A stretch of DNA of 56,902 nt, from contig JACCKY010000005.1 in NCBI GenBank assembly GCA_014236755.1, forward strand, positions 1 to 56,902, in the 5' to 3' direction. Positions 1 to 8,730 of the stretch are shown one piece after another; within the stretch, counting starts at the first letter, position 1; every line of letters begins with the position of its first letter. The DNA is from Candidatus Petromonas tenebris. Its GTDB lineage: Bacteria > Bacillota > Clostridia > Peptostreptococcales > Caminicellaceae. A program made the position numbers and the translations under genes. The notes beneath the pieces were generated by a model. The model did no database searches and was not told the origin of the DNA. It saw only the letters and a list, made by a program, of their open reading frames with translations.

Positions 1-498
1 TTGCAGCCCTGTAACTGCTATCTTAATTTCCTTTTTGATAAAGTCATTTAACTCTAAAGCATTATTCGATTTTTTATTATCAGGTGAAAGCTTTGACAAG
101 ATTTCTCTTTTGTTGATGCCTAAATCACTGATGGATTTAAGAAATTCTAATTTTAGAGTTTCAACATCATTTGCAGTGACCATATTAAAAATTCCGTTCT
201 CAACGAGCTCAAAGGCTAACTCACGGTGTATATCAATATCTTCAATATAAAATATCATCCTAGATGTAAACATTTTCTTATAAGCACTAACAGCATCCAT
301 TATTTCACGGTCTGAATCCTTTATTGCATTTAGGTCAACCACGATATATTGGAAGTGGTTTAGGCTTCTAAGGTCACCGATGATAAATTGTTTCAGTGAA
401 AAAGTGCCGGATAGCTTCTTAATGATGATGCCAAGCTCATCATTAAGAAAATCCAGCATATTAATGTGTTCATTACTCGATAGGTATAAAAGCATCAT
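1..498 (-). CDS. CpaE/TadZ-like protein, N-terminal part (runs off the left edge)
   Basis: The reading frame starts at a double ATG (498 or 495) behind an AGGAGG site and stays open for 166 codons to the window edge. It begins MMLLYLSSNEHINML and its first ~120 residues have the alternating strand/helix pattern of an atypical receiver domain (a strand reading YIVVDL near residue 50). The frame leaves the window at IAVTGLQ, which in TadZ/CpaE proteins leads into the P-loop of a ParA/MinD-like ATPase domain. In Tad systems such proteins localise the pilus machine at the cell pole. It overlaps the preceding small membrane-protein gene by 26 bases and is the last gene visible of the VirB4 operon. 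The ATPase domain itself is outside the window, so the family is inferred. Confidence 0.6.
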   Translation of the reverse strand, partial: MMLLYLSSNEHINMLDFLNDELGIIIKKLSGTFSLKQFIIGDLRSLNHFQYIVVDLNAIKDSDREIMDAVSAYKKMFTSRMIFYIEDIDIHRELAFELVENGIFNMVTANDVETLKLEFLKSISDLGINKREILSKLSPDNKKSNNALELNDFIKKEIKIAVTGLQ

Positions 499-643
499 TT
501 GCCCCTCCTGTCTGCTCCACTTGGAAGTCTGACGGTATTACGATTTCTACTTCCTGCGGTTCATACGTATACAGCATAATAATCCCAATAACAACAGCTA
601 CTATATAAACTAAAAGTTCTATGACCATTTTCTTTTTCAACAA
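473..643 (-). CDS. small single-pass membrane protein
   Basis: A 56-residue frame starting with TTG at 643, nine bases after a GGAGGAAGG site that overlaps the virB4 stop codon; an in-frame ATG lies five codons later. The protein starts MLKKKMVIELLVYIVAVVIG, so it has a short basic N-terminus, one membrane helix (about residues 7-25) and an outward-facing tail of ~30 residues ending in FIPIE. The stop codon lies inside the next gene (26-base overlap), so the two are translationally coupled. No family is recognised; position between VirB4 and a TadZ-like gene suggests a small subunit of the transfer or pilus machine. Confidence 0.6.
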   Translation of the reverse strand: MLKKKMVIELLVYIVAVVIGIIMLYTYEPQEVEIVIPSDFQVEQTGGANDAFIPIE

Positions 644-649
644 AAATAC

Positions 650-2473
650 CTACCTTCCTCCGGATTTTCCCATGAATTTGAATTTATACTCAGGGATCTG
701 GAAATTAACATAAAGTCTTTTAGACCCGATCATCACCAGTGCATTCCCTCTTTTCTTTTGTGACAATAGCTGTTCTTCAGCATCTGTCAGATTGAATAAC
801 TGTTTTGTTTCAATTAAGTTCATACCATCACAGCCCATGAGTATCTTATATGCTGGAATATCCAATAATGCTTGTCCATACATTTTGACCTTCGGATCAA
901 GAAAATCTACAACAGAGTGGGAAATAATCGCTATCCCAGCTTCATACTTTCTTGCTCTCTTTTCAACATTCCTAAGGAATACCAATGACTGTGGCACGTT
1001 AGGATCAATCATAAGGTAGCTTTCATCACAGATTAGAAGTACAGGTTCTGTTCTATCCAAACTCATCTGCTGCCAGCACCACGTAAGAATGTTGAAATAC
1101 TGAGTTCGTTTGATATTATCACTGGTATTTTGCAGGTCGTGGGTATCCAAACAGATACATCTTGTATTGGTCTCAATCGAACTTTTTCCATTCCATAAAA
1201 AAGCGTCACTACCAAGAGCAATGTCTTGAAGCAGTAACGCCAGTTCTTCATATTCAGTTTGTTCATTAGGTGATGCTGATTTGTCTTTTATTTTTTCCTT
1301 TAATAGCTTATGCAGATCATTGAATATCGGAAAGTCTTCATTAGATAACCTATTGATATCCGTATCCCAATAAATATCAAAGTTGTTATAGAGCTCAATA
1401 AGTGTATTCTTGAGAATAGCTTTTTGCTTGTCGGATATTGAGGGTAAGTACAGGCTGAAGAATATTTCAAGATTTTTCATGTATATGGCCATATCTCCCA
1501 TCCCATTGCCTTCATCCTTATAATATTGATCATCGTTATCAATGGGGGTCGGTCTGATCTGCAGGGGATTGATTTTACCATTGGTACCACCACCTGCATT
1601 AATCCAATCTCCATTCAGTGCCATACACAAATCTTTCATTTCTCTTTCGGGATCAATGAATATGATTTTAGTACCTTTCATATACTCTGAAAGTGCAATA
1701 TGCTTAACAACGGTGCTCTTCCCCACCCCCGCTACGCCCATAATCGTAAAATTAGTATTGGTTCTGTCATTCCCCCTTTTCCACGGATCAAGTACAACAA
1801 GACCGCCTGTATTGTCTCTTCCGAAGTAATAACCGGTACCATCATTGTAACCGGATGATGAAAAAGGAACCCCCCCGACAAAACTACTCATTGGAATGAC
1901 TCTTTTCAGAACTTCTCCAATGGCTTCATCGAGGGTATAATATGGTGCTATGCTTTTAAATGCTTGCTCTTGCAGGTTTGACATAATTCTAAGTTTTGCT
2001 TTGCTAGTAGCTATGATGCTTTCCGTCTTTCTGCAAATCTTTTGAAAGTTACTGTCTTCCCTTGCTATGGCCATGATGGAAATGATCATGGTTCCAACGG
2101 TCTCTCCTTCTCTGTCTATTTGCAACATGATTTTTTCACCATCAAGTGCTGCTTGTTCTGCTCTTTGTCTGATCAGTGGATCTTTTGCTGATTCAGCAGC
2201 ACTTCTATTTTGAATCACACTCTTTGATAATCCCGATATGAATTCACCATTATCGATAGGAATAAATGTAATCCCCACTACCGTTCCAGGAATATTAGTA
2301 ATCTTGGCGAGCCAGCCGTAATCGACTTTTTGTGGGTATTTGACGATACCGTATATTCTTCCTGTATTCTCGCCTATTATCAGACTGTTCCGTTTTAGTT
2401 CTAAGCCGATTGGGGTGATAATGTTTAATAGGCTGTTGTTAACCGATGCTAGATTGGTCTGTATCTTTTTCAT
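650..2473 (-). CDS. virB4: VirB4-family conjugation ATPase
   Basis: A 607-residue protein; the ATG at 2473 is chosen over upstream codons because GGAGG lies eight bases before it. The Walker A motif GVAGVGKST is at residues 246-254, and Walker B reads VLLICDES. The N-terminal 200 residues are of the CagE/TrbE/VirB4 type. VirB4 proteins are cytoplasmic-face ATPases that power assembly of, and export through, a type IV secretion channel. It is followed without gap by a small membrane protein and a TadZ-like gene. Upstream it is separated from the TraC-like gene by an ATPase/TOPRIM cassette that has its own promoter and terminator, so virB4 may depend on read-through. Confidence 0.92.
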   Translation of the reverse strand: MKKIQTNLASVNNSLLNIITPIGLELKRNSLIIGENTGRIYGIVKYPQKVDYGWLAKITNIPGTVVGITFIPIDNGEFISGLSKSVIQNRSAAESAKDPLIRQRAEQAALDGEKIMLQIDREGETVGTMIISIMAIAREDSNFQKICRKTESIIATSKAKLRIMSNLQEQAFKSIAPYYTLDEAIGEVLKRVIPMSSFVGGVPFSSSGYNDGTGYYFGRDNTGGLVVLDPWKRGNDRTNTNFTIMGVAGVGKSTVVKHIALSEYMKGTKIIFIDPEREMKDLCMALNGDWINAGGGTNGKINPLQIRPTPIDNDDQYYKDEGNGMGDMAIYMKNLEIFFSLYLPSISDKQKAILKNTLIELYNNFDIYWDTDINRLSNEDFPIFNDLHKLLKEKIKDKSASPNEQTEYEELALLLQDIALGSDAFLWNGKSSIETNTRCICLDTHDLQNTSDNIKRTQYFNILTWCWQQMSLDRTEPVLLICDESYLMIDPNVPQSLVFLRNVEKRARKYEAGIAIISHSVVDFLDPKVKMYGQALLDIPAYKILMGCDGMNLIETKQLFNLTDAEEQLLSQKKRGNALVMIGSKRLYVNFQIPEYKFKFMGKSGGR

Positions 2474-2497
2474 TTGTTTAACCTCCATTTTGGGTAC

Positions 2498-2519
2498 AAA
2501 AAAACACAGCAACGATGTG
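2498..2519 (-). terminator. probable intrinsic terminator after the TOPRIM gene
   Basis: On the minus strand a six-pair stem with one mismatch (CACATC, loop GTT, GCTGTG) is followed at once by seven T residues. It lies between the stop of the TOPRIM gene (2561) and the virB4 ribosome site, so it would end the defence-like cassette. The short stem makes it a moderate prediction. Confidence 0.5.
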
Positions 2520-2560
2520 CTATGTCTTCATATGATTGTGTTCATCTATTTAATTGTTTT

Positions 2561-3238
2561 TCATTCAAAAAACAAATGAAAATTGCTGTATCGCTTAAGA
2601 GAATTACCATTAAGTTTTATAAACTCCCAAGTCTCTTTGTAATCTCCTGTGACTGCAAACTGTTCATCACGTATGAAATCAACAAATGTAGATTCCGTTT
2701 TATAATAGGAATCCGAAAATCGCTCGGCATATTCCATCTTAAGTTCATCCGCTAGATTCACTTCATTATGCAATACGTGTTCAAGATTACATGAGAAGTA
2801 ATACATACTATATGGTATCCCTGATATTTTAGGACATAAAGATAATCGATTGATTACTTGCTGCTTTCTGTTGTTCCTTTCAGTAACTCGGTCGACTGAA
2901 CTTGCAGTAATTGCAGTCTCAGAATAAGCGAATCCCTCGATATCTTCTACTTGAATTTGATCACTGCCAATATATGCCCCATCCATGTCAATGAGGTGAA
3001 CAATCTGAATGATATCACCTTTTTTAAGACCTATCTCTCTACCAAGAAAGTTTTTCACATGATCATTAACTTTACTGACGGCATTGGCGCTGTTGGAGAA
3101 CCGGTCACTGGTAATGTCGCCACCTGTGATATAAAACCTTACAAGATTGGATGAAACTAATTTATCGATAATCCCACCTAGCGATGTTTTATCCGTAACA
3201 CCTTCTACGATGAATAATATGACTTTTTTTGTTTTCAT
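2561..3238 (-). CDS. TOPRIM-type nuclease/regulatory partner of an ATPase (candidate defence protein)
   Basis: A 225-residue protein. The ATG at 3238 shares one base with the ATPase stop codon (TGATG) and has GGAGG eight bases upstream. It opens with FIVEGVTDK: Glu12 followed by a Gly, after a hydrophobic strand, and has LIDMDG with Asp84 and Asp86. Together these match the Glu and DxD metal-binding motifs of a TOPRIM fold. In OLD-family, Gabija and RloA/RloB-like systems an SMC-like ATPase works with a TOPRIM or other nuclease against phage or plasmids; here the two activities are on separate, coupled genes. The rest of the sequence is not recognised. Function as a nuclease is inferred from motifs only. 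Confidence 0.6.
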   Translation of the reverse strand: MKTKKVILFIVEGVTDKTSLGGIIDKLVSSNLVRFYITGGDITSDRFSNSANAVSKVNDHVKNFLGREIGLKKGDIIQIVHLIDMDGAYIGSDQIQVEDIEGFAYSETAITASSVDRVTERNNRKQQVINRLSLCPKISGIPYSMYYFSCNLEHVLHNEVNLADELKMEYAERFSDSYYKTESTFVDFIRDEQFAVTGDYKETWEFIKLNGNSLKRYSNFHLFFE

Positions 3239-4617
3239 CAATCAACCCTCCCAGCAATCCTGAAAGCACGACTGATATCAAAGCTATTGGTCTCCTTATA
3301 GATTTCCTCTTTTTGTCCACCGAGGTTGATGCTTCGATAATAGAGGTTTCTAAGGTTATTATTACTTTTCACATTTGTAAAACGCATATATCGGTTTTTG
3401 GGATTCGTTGTTGTAAAGATAATCGAACTTGTACTAAGCATCTCAAGTGGTCTTAAGTTATGAGACGTGAAGATCAACTGTCCTTTTCCGTTTTCACTGA
3501 TGATCTGAAGAATCTCACCAAGTAAATATTCAAAGATACCTGCGTCCAGTTCATCAACAACCATGCATACGGTCGGATTATTGAACATTGTAATCAACGT
3601 GCTCAATATTGAGATAATCTTTTTAATACCGTCTGACTCATATTTTAACGGAACTTTTATATCTTCTCTTATAGATATAAGTTCTATCCGAATGCCTTCA
3701 CTGCCATCATCCGTCAGTTGTTTACCATGGTTTTTGAGTCCAATGTTCAGCCCCGGAACAATCGTTTCCAGTACAATGTTCATTTGCTCAATAATTTTGA
3801 AGACAACATTGTACACTTCTTCCGGAACGACTGATGGCTTTAACAGGCCAATCGCCAAGTCTCCTTGCGTCACCTTTTTCTCATCCAACAGCCTAAAACT
3901 AAAGGGAATCAGTAAGTTCATGTTAATCATCCCTGAATGATGGTTCTTGATGATGAAGAGATTGACTTTGGCATAATGCTTTAACGCCAAAATAATATCT
4001 GTATAGCTTTTAAAAGCTTCGCTTTTTTTAATGATGTCTTCGAACTCCGTGCCAAAAACAAAGGAAGTGCAATTTTTCTCTGACATCTTCTTCGCCACAC
4101 CCAAATCAATTTGAACATCTGCATTTTTTGAGGTGAGTAAACGGTGGTTTTTAACCGGTTTAAACGTATATTCTTTATTTTCAAGTTGATAATCTATTAT
4201 GCCAGCCTTGCTCGTCCAGTCTCCTTTAATGAATTCTTTGTAAGCTAAATATTCCCGAATGACTCTGGCTTTGTTTTCATCCGTTCTTTCAATCTCCGCT
4301 TCGTAAAAAATCTGATATATGTGATCTTCTTGGTTCAAATCAAAACCTAGTTTAATGGTTGCTGTTTCTTCTTTCTCAAAAATATAATCACCTGCATTTT
4401 TAGGCAGCTCTTGCCCACTTATGAGATGTTTCACAATCCACATAGCATCTACAAAGGCTGTTTTGCCTGAGCCATTTTGACCATATATGCCAAGGATTTC
4501 AGAACGAGTTGATTTATTTGATGCTGTATTATCACTTAGGAAATCCAGTTTCCCGTATTCAACGTTTTTTATATTATAGAGTTCAGCTTCTTTTATACGA
4601 ATCATAGAATCTTTCAT
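3238..4617 (-). CDS. ABC/SMC-like AAA ATPase of a two-gene candidate defence system
   Basis: A 459-residue protein; the ATG at 4617 (MKDSMIRI) is preferred to one three codons upstream because the GGAGG is seven bases before it. The N-terminus has the AAA_15/AAA_21 pattern: an FxxLxN-like strand, then Walker A GQNGSGKT at residues 46-53. Walker B reads CMVVDELDAG and is followed by a switch His in IFTSHNLRP. There is no long coiled coil, so it resembles OLD/RloA/PtuA-like ATPases rather than true SMC proteins. It overlaps the TOPRIM gene by one base. It has its own promoter and does not resemble the flanking transfer genes, which suggests cargo placed in the transfer operon. Confidence 0.75.
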   Translation of the reverse strand: MKDSMIRIKEAELYNIKNVEYGKLDFLSDNTASNKSTRSEILGIYGQNGSGKTAFVDAMWIVKHLISGQELPKNAGDYIFEKEETATIKLGFDLNQEDHIYQIFYEAEIERTDENKARVIREYLAYKEFIKGDWTSKAGIIDYQLENKEYTFKPVKNHRLLTSKNADVQIDLGVAKKMSEKNCTSFVFGTEFEDIIKKSEAFKSYTDIILALKHYAKVNLFIIKNHHSGMINMNLLIPFSFRLLDEKKVTQGDLAIGLLKPSVVPEEVYNVVFKIIEQMNIVLETIVPGLNIGLKNHGKQLTDDGSEGIRIELISIREDIKVPLKYESDGIKKIISILSTLITMFNNPTVCMVVDELDAGIFEYLLGEILQIISENGKGQLIFTSHNLRPLEMLSTSSIIFTTTNPKNRYMRFTNVKSNNNLRNLYYRSINLGGQKEEIYKETNSFDISRAFRIAGRVD

Positions 4618-4643
4618 TACATACACCTCCGGTTACAATAAAT

Positions 4644-4672
4644 ATTATCACAAAGTTCTTGATTTGTAAAAT
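4644..4672 (-). promoter_or_regulatory. sigma-A-type promoter for the ATPase/TOPRIM pair
   Basis: On the minus strand TTTACA (-35; 4667-4672) and TAATAT (-10; 4644-4649) are 17 bases apart and lie about 30 bases before the ATPase start codon at 4617. The fit to the consensus is good, and the 144-base gap is unusual in this otherwise tightly packed operon. Confidence 0.6.
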
Positions 4673-4686
4673 TATATTTTATATTC

Positions 4687-4701
4687 GATACATTATGTAT
4701 C
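4687..4701. promoter_or_regulatory. perfect palindrome, possible operator
   Basis: GATACATTATGTATC is a perfect inverted repeat of seven bases around a central T, 15 bases upstream of the -35 element of the ATPase/TOPRIM promoter. It may be a repressor or activator site. No dedicated regulator gene is adjacent, so the binding protein is unknown. Confidence 0.4.
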
Positions 4702-4761
4702 TATTTCTAATTATTTTATATTCATTATAACCATTTTACGTGATATTATACTCAAGCTTCT

Positions 4762-5403
4762 CTATTCATAATTAATATATGCTGGATTATTTATTAGATT
4801 ACACAACCTGACGATTTCTTGCTCTTTGATTATATCCGTGCTGATATTTACGCTTTCAAACTTATGAACCATCTCCTGACACTCTTTCATCAGATCAGCT
4901 TCAACACCGTCTCTATATCGACTCCACAGCATAATAAAGAAGTTTCTCTCAATAACTTCACCACTGGTAGCAAAATTGCTGATCTCCATGATCTCATGAC
5001 GAAGAAGCTCTTTTTGCTTCTGGTTTGTGGTCTCTGACAATAAACTTTGATACTCATTGACCAGTGGGGTGATATCCACCGGTCTAGATACCGCCAGAAA
5101 CTTAAATGGTTTCTGCACACTGGATAATTCAGCCGTTAGCACCTTTGATATCTGTTCCTTTTCACTGTCTGAAAATAAATCTATGCTGATTGGATGAATT
5201 TTGATATATGCGATAATCTGACCATCCCTCGTATATAAAAATCTATCATGGATGTCTTTGACGTTAACAAATTCCTGAGCTGTTTTCTGCTGTTCATTCA
5301 CTTGTTCACTTTTGCTCTGCTTCAGTCTTTTCAAAAAGAAAAAGGCTACTGCTCCTGCAATAGCACATAATAAAATCATAATAATCGGTAATATTGGATT
5401 CAT
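4762..5403 (-). CDS. TraC-like conjugation protein, membrane-anchored
   Basis: A 213-residue protein starting at 5403 behind AGGAGG. Residues 1-25 form a membrane segment (MNPILPIIMILLCAIAGAVA). The rest is soluble and has the pattern of the N-terminal, non-ATPase domain of TraC/VirB4 proteins: FLYTRDGQIIAYIKI then SVQKPFKFLAVSRPVD. There is no P-loop. In many Gram-positive transfer loci a TraC-like gene sits directly before virB4. Here it follows the NlpC/P60 gene by 17 bases, but the ATPase/TOPRIM cassette separates it from virB4. Confidence 0.65.
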   Translation of the reverse strand: MNPILPIIMILLCAIAGAVAFFFLKRLKQSKSEQVNEQQKTAQEFVNVKDIHDRFLYTRDGQIIAYIKIHPISIDLFSDSEKEQISKVLTAELSSVQKPFKFLAVSRPVDITPLVNEYQSLLSETTNQKQKELLRHEIMEISNFATSGEVIERNFFIMLWSRYRDGVEADLMKECQEMVHKFESVNISTDIIKEQEIVRLCNLINNPAYINYE

Positions 5404-5420
5404 GCTTAGCCTCCTGCCCT

Positions 5421-6647
5421 TTAATTGATTAATACAGCCGGTCTTCTATAATATTGAAAACCGACACTCTCTGCCGTTGATATTGTCACGTTATTTGCTC
5501 CTGAAGAACAATTTATGACCATAATCTGTCCTTCATCATTTCTACCTATAACAATCCCAATGTGATTGACTTTTCTGGTTCCCGGTGTTGCAAGAAAAGC
5601 TAGGTCACCTGCCATGACTGAACTAGCTGGTACACTTGTTGATGTGTTCCACTGTGCTGTTGTCCCATGTCCTATAGTTGCTTCAATAGAGCCAGCAGGT
5701 AAACCTGCATTGACAAATACCCACGTCACAAATCCGGAGCAATCCAATCCAAAAGGACGTATTGTACCCGTCGATGAACTACCTGGTGATGTCACTTCCG
5801 TATTGATTCCGAAACGGTCATCCCATCCAATGGCAAGACTTTTCCCACCCCAAAAATAACGCACCTTGCCGACCAAACTTTCTGCTGCATCAACTACGGA
5901 AATACTTTCTATTGTTACTCTCTCTGGGATATAACTTTTTATCGCCTCAATTTCTTCGTCAGTTAAAAACATTTTTACACTACTTGCTGCCAATAAAACG
6001 CCATAGCTGCTTTGACGCATTTCTGAAATGACTTGCTTTTGGACATCATCGAATCCATAGATTTGACCAATCTCTTCGGCTGTTAAACTGTCAATGGTAA
6101 TTACTTTTGTGGTTGTTATCACTATTTTTGTTTCAGAGATAGACTCACCGTCTTCGTTTTTTGTGGTTACTTGGACTTCTTTTGATGTACTGCTATAAGA
6201 TGTTGATATTATATTCATATCCCGATAAACCTGTCTCAGTTTCTCCACCTGATCCTCTGATAATACCGCCATCTGTTCAGCACCTTCCTTCGTAACGTTG
6301 TATTTTACGGCATAGGCAATCAAAACATCTTCTGAATTATTGATAAGCGTTCCATCTTCACTGCCCATAATAATTGTTTTTATAACATCAGCTGTCGAAT
6401 CTGACTTTTCTTGCTCTATTTTATATCTGAACTCTTCTTGCATTTCATCGATTACACTGACGATTGACACATCTTCTTGCCCACCAATAATTGAAAAGTA
6501 GATTGCAAACGGTGACGATAACACCAGTAGAATGATAATCAAAGGTAAAAGGCAGGCAATCAAAATGATTTGCCTGCCCTTTTCATCTGATAATGCGGTT
6601 GTTGCAATCTTGGCAGCTACCTTTAGCGTTGCAGGATCAATTGCCAT
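5421..6647 (-). CDS. membrane-anchored NlpC/P60 peptidoglycan hydrolase of the transfer system
   Basis: A 408-residue protein; the ATG at 6647 (MAIDPATLKVAAK) follows AGGAGG by seven bases. A membrane helix spans about residues 27-52, then a ~220-residue linker rich in helices, then a C-terminal NlpC/P60 domain. Its catalytic Cys is in LDCSGFVTW and the His in VNHIGIVIG, with a third polar residue in VINCSSG. Such proteins open the cell wall for the transfer channel (the role of VirB1 in Gram-negatives). The gene starts inside the ribosome-site region after the stop of the large surface protein (6662) and precedes the TraC-like gene. Confidence 0.88.
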   Translation of the reverse strand: MAIDPATLKVAAKIATTALSDEKGRQIILIACLLPLIIILLVLSSPFAIYFSIIGGQEDVSIVSVIDEMQEEFRYKIEQEKSDSTADVIKTIIMGSEDGTLINNSEDVLIAYAVKYNVTKEGAEQMAVLSEDQVEKLRQVYRDMNIISTSYSSTSKEVQVTTKNEDGESISETKIVITTTKVITIDSLTAEEIGQIYGFDDVQKQVISEMRQSSYGVLLAASSVKMFLTDEEIEAIKSYIPERVTIESISVVDAAESLVGKVRYFWGGKSLAIGWDDRFGINTEVTSPGSSSTGTIRPFGLDCSGFVTWVFVNAGLPAGSIEATIGHGTTAQWNTSTSVPASSVMAGDLAFLATPGTRKVNHIGIVIGRNDEGQIMVINCSSGANNVTISTAESVGFQYYRRPAVLIN

Positions 6648-6661
6648 TTTGCATACCTCCT

Positions 6662-8668
6662 CTATTTGGGTCCAATGTGCCAATCCATATATAAATCTCC
6701 TTCAATGGTCACGTCATCTGTTGCATTTATTCTTAACATACCGTCCGGAGTCCATAGATCAATAATTTCTGCATAGACACTATATCTTTCATCCGGAAAC
6801 CAAAGCGGTGTAAAATGTACCCTGCTATTAAAGGTTGAATACTTATTTTCCTTGAAAACAAACTCTCCTGAACCAATCTCGTCAAGCAGTCTCCAATAAG
6901 TTTCATAGCTGAACTCTGGAAAGTACGTAATGACATTTTGCGCATTGGTCACATGAGAAGCTGGAGCATTGCTTGTTGGGTAGGTCGAAACATTAACATC
7001 AATACCATAGCCTGATTTCATTATTTTTTCATCCGCTGTTGGTGAATGTTCATCCGGTTCCAATGTCATGGCGCCAGTTAAACTTGCATAATAATTTGTA
7101 TAGCCATATTCCCAATACCCTTCATCTACAAAATTGCCATTATCCACCCATTGACCTCTGTCTACCCAATGATGTCCTGTTACGCCCCAATGTCTGTCCT
7201 CCCCGGAACCAATCCAACCATATTCAGATACACGATGCCAATCTGCTTCCCATTCCCATTTTGGATGCCATACCCAAACCGGAATCCAGTTACAATCATA
7301 TATGCCCCAGTTCGCTGTTGTCTTCTCGGCTTTATTAGGAATGTCCGGTAGTATAAAATCATCATTTCTGTCATTAGCCGTCGGATTAGGAGGCTCTCTT
7401 AAACTCATATCCACTACTTTACCTGTTAATGTTGCACTTCGACTTGTTCCATCAATCTTAGCAGCGTTATTTCCACTGACATTCACTCGAATCGTAACAT
7501 CACCTGGAACACTCGGCGTATGCCATTTCAACCAAACCAACTCTGATCCACCTGCTGGAATAACCACTTCTGTGCTACTGGAATATCCATTGGCAGTCAT
7601 CGTAATGGTCGCCGTATTATCCACCGGATTATTGTAGGCAGCTTCGCTCTTATGTCGATTATCAGGGGTTATATCTTCATCTGCATAAATTCGCACAGAA
7701 GTAATCACGTCCGTATCCACACGATACTCATAATCATATTCTGTATCGTTTTCTACAACATTATCAGCATTGGCTTTCAATAGCCTCATGCCCCAACCAC
7801 CACCTGCAATAATTCGATCCAACTCCCAATAGACATTGTCAGGTAAAGCTGATGTCACTGGAAAGCCGAACCAGCTCTCCTCAAGAAATACTGAATTCGG
7901 CAAATCCGAATGCGTCATGCCTGATATATACTGTCCATCTGAACCACCTCTAAAATTAAAATACCCCAGCTTTTGAGCTAGGGCATATTCTGTAGCAGTA
8001 AACGCTAAAACCGTGGTTCCGTCTTTCAAATATGAAATTATTACAGGCTCATAAACAATCAACCATGGTACTTTATTCTGATACTCTCCATCAACTTTGA
8101 TTGGTAGTATTTCTTCTGCTGGATAATTCTTTAATTCACCGTTAATGTTGAAAACTATGCTTTCGACTAAGCCTTCTCTTGTAGTTCGTTTTTGTGTTGC
8201 AAAAGCATCAATAAAGTAGTTGAGCGTGGCTGTATCACCAAAATATGATTTTACAGAGTTTATATTACCCCCATTTGTTATAGGAATTGGCGGTGGATTA
8301 TCTGTAGTTATCATAGGGCCACCGTTAGGTGTTAATGCACTCCCCAATTGATAATTCACCTTATTATCGGAGCCATAAAATACCCCTGAAGGCATTGTGA
8401 AATTTGAAGGTTTCACATAAACCGGTTTTGTCCCAATCATCTTCCATTCAGAGGCTAAATTCGTATTCTGATCTGCTTGATCCGACAAACCAACATACAC
8501 AGATACTTTGTACATATACTCACTTCCCCTGTAATACCCTTTATCTGCAAGAGCACTACCTGTGTCGCCTGTACCTGAGTCTGCATTATCTTCTGCATAT
8601 ACTGCTGTGCAATTCAAAAATAACACACCTATAAGCACAAGCAGAAAAACATTTTTAATAGATCTCAT
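6662..8668 (-). CDS. large secreted surface protein with a Trp-rich segment
   Basis: A 668-residue protein beginning MRSIKNVFLLVLIGVLFLN, then a signal-peptidase-like site after VYA. A CARDB/Ig-like stretch lies near residues 330-420 (DVTIRVNVSGNN). Around residues 456-524 there is a strikingly Trp- and Tyr-rich segment with WVDRGQWVDNGNFVDEGYW-type repeats. No catalytic motif is seen. It is transcribed with the NlpC/P60 gene, so it is probably an extracellular part of, or adhesin for, the transfer/pilus apparatus. A terminator lies just upstream, so the protein is likely to have its own promoter or depend on read-through from 8.7 kb. Confidence 0.6.
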   Translation of the reverse strand: MRSIKNVFLLVLIGVLFLNCTAVYAEDNADSGTGDTGSALADKGYYRGSEYMYKVSVYVGLSDQADQNTNLASEWKMIGTKPVYVKPSNFTMPSGVFYGSDNKVNYQLGSALTPNGGPMITTDNPPPIPITNGGNINSVKSYFGDTATLNYFIDAFATQKRTTREGLVESIVFNINGELKNYPAEEILPIKVDGEYQNKVPWLIVYEPVIISYLKDGTTVLAFTATEYALAQKLGYFNFRGGSDGQYISGMTHSDLPNSVFLEESWFGFPVTSALPDNVYWELDRIIAGGGWGMRLLKANADNVVENDTEYDYEYRVDTDVITSVRIYADEDITPDNRHKSEAAYNNPVDNTATITMTANGYSSSTEVVIPAGGSELVWLKWHTPSVPGDVTIRVNVSGNNAAKIDGTSRSATLTGKVVDMSLREPPNPTANDRNDDFILPDIPNKAEKTTANWGIYDCNWIPVWVWHPKWEWEADWHRVSEYGWIGSGEDRHWGVTGHHWVDRGQWVDNGNFVDEGYWEYGYTNYYASLTGAMTLEPDEHSPTADEKIMKSGYGIDVNVSTYPTSNAPASHVTNAQNVITYFPEFSYETYWRLLDEIGSGEFVFKENKYSTFNSRVHFTPLWFPDERYSVYAEIIDLWTPDGMLRINATDDVTIEGDLYMDWHIGPK

Positions 8669-8684
8669 CTTACTTCTCCTTCCA

Positions 8685-8715
8685 TAAAAAAAGATAGCTC
8701 TTAATAGAACTATCT
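8685..8715 (-). terminator. intrinsic terminator after the PadR operon
   Basis: On the minus strand a nine-pair stem with one G-T/mismatch position (GAACTATCT pairing with AGATAGCTC, loop TATTAA) is followed by a run of T residues. It ends the padR/acidic-protein transcript before the surface-protein gene at 8668. Confidence 0.7.
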
Positions 8716-8730
8716 CAAACGTGTTATTTG

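Noticed and set aside
2561-4617. ATPase/TOPRIM pair as a retron, Septu or toxin-antitoxin system
   Set aside because: There is no RT, no HNH motif and no small antitoxin; only the ATPase and TOPRIM motifs can be supported.
7039-7637. Plus-strand open frames opposite the surface protein gene
   Set aside because: They have no ribosome sites or recognisable sequence and are shadows of a long minus-strand gene; the same holds for the many plus-strand frames between 0.8 and 27 kb.
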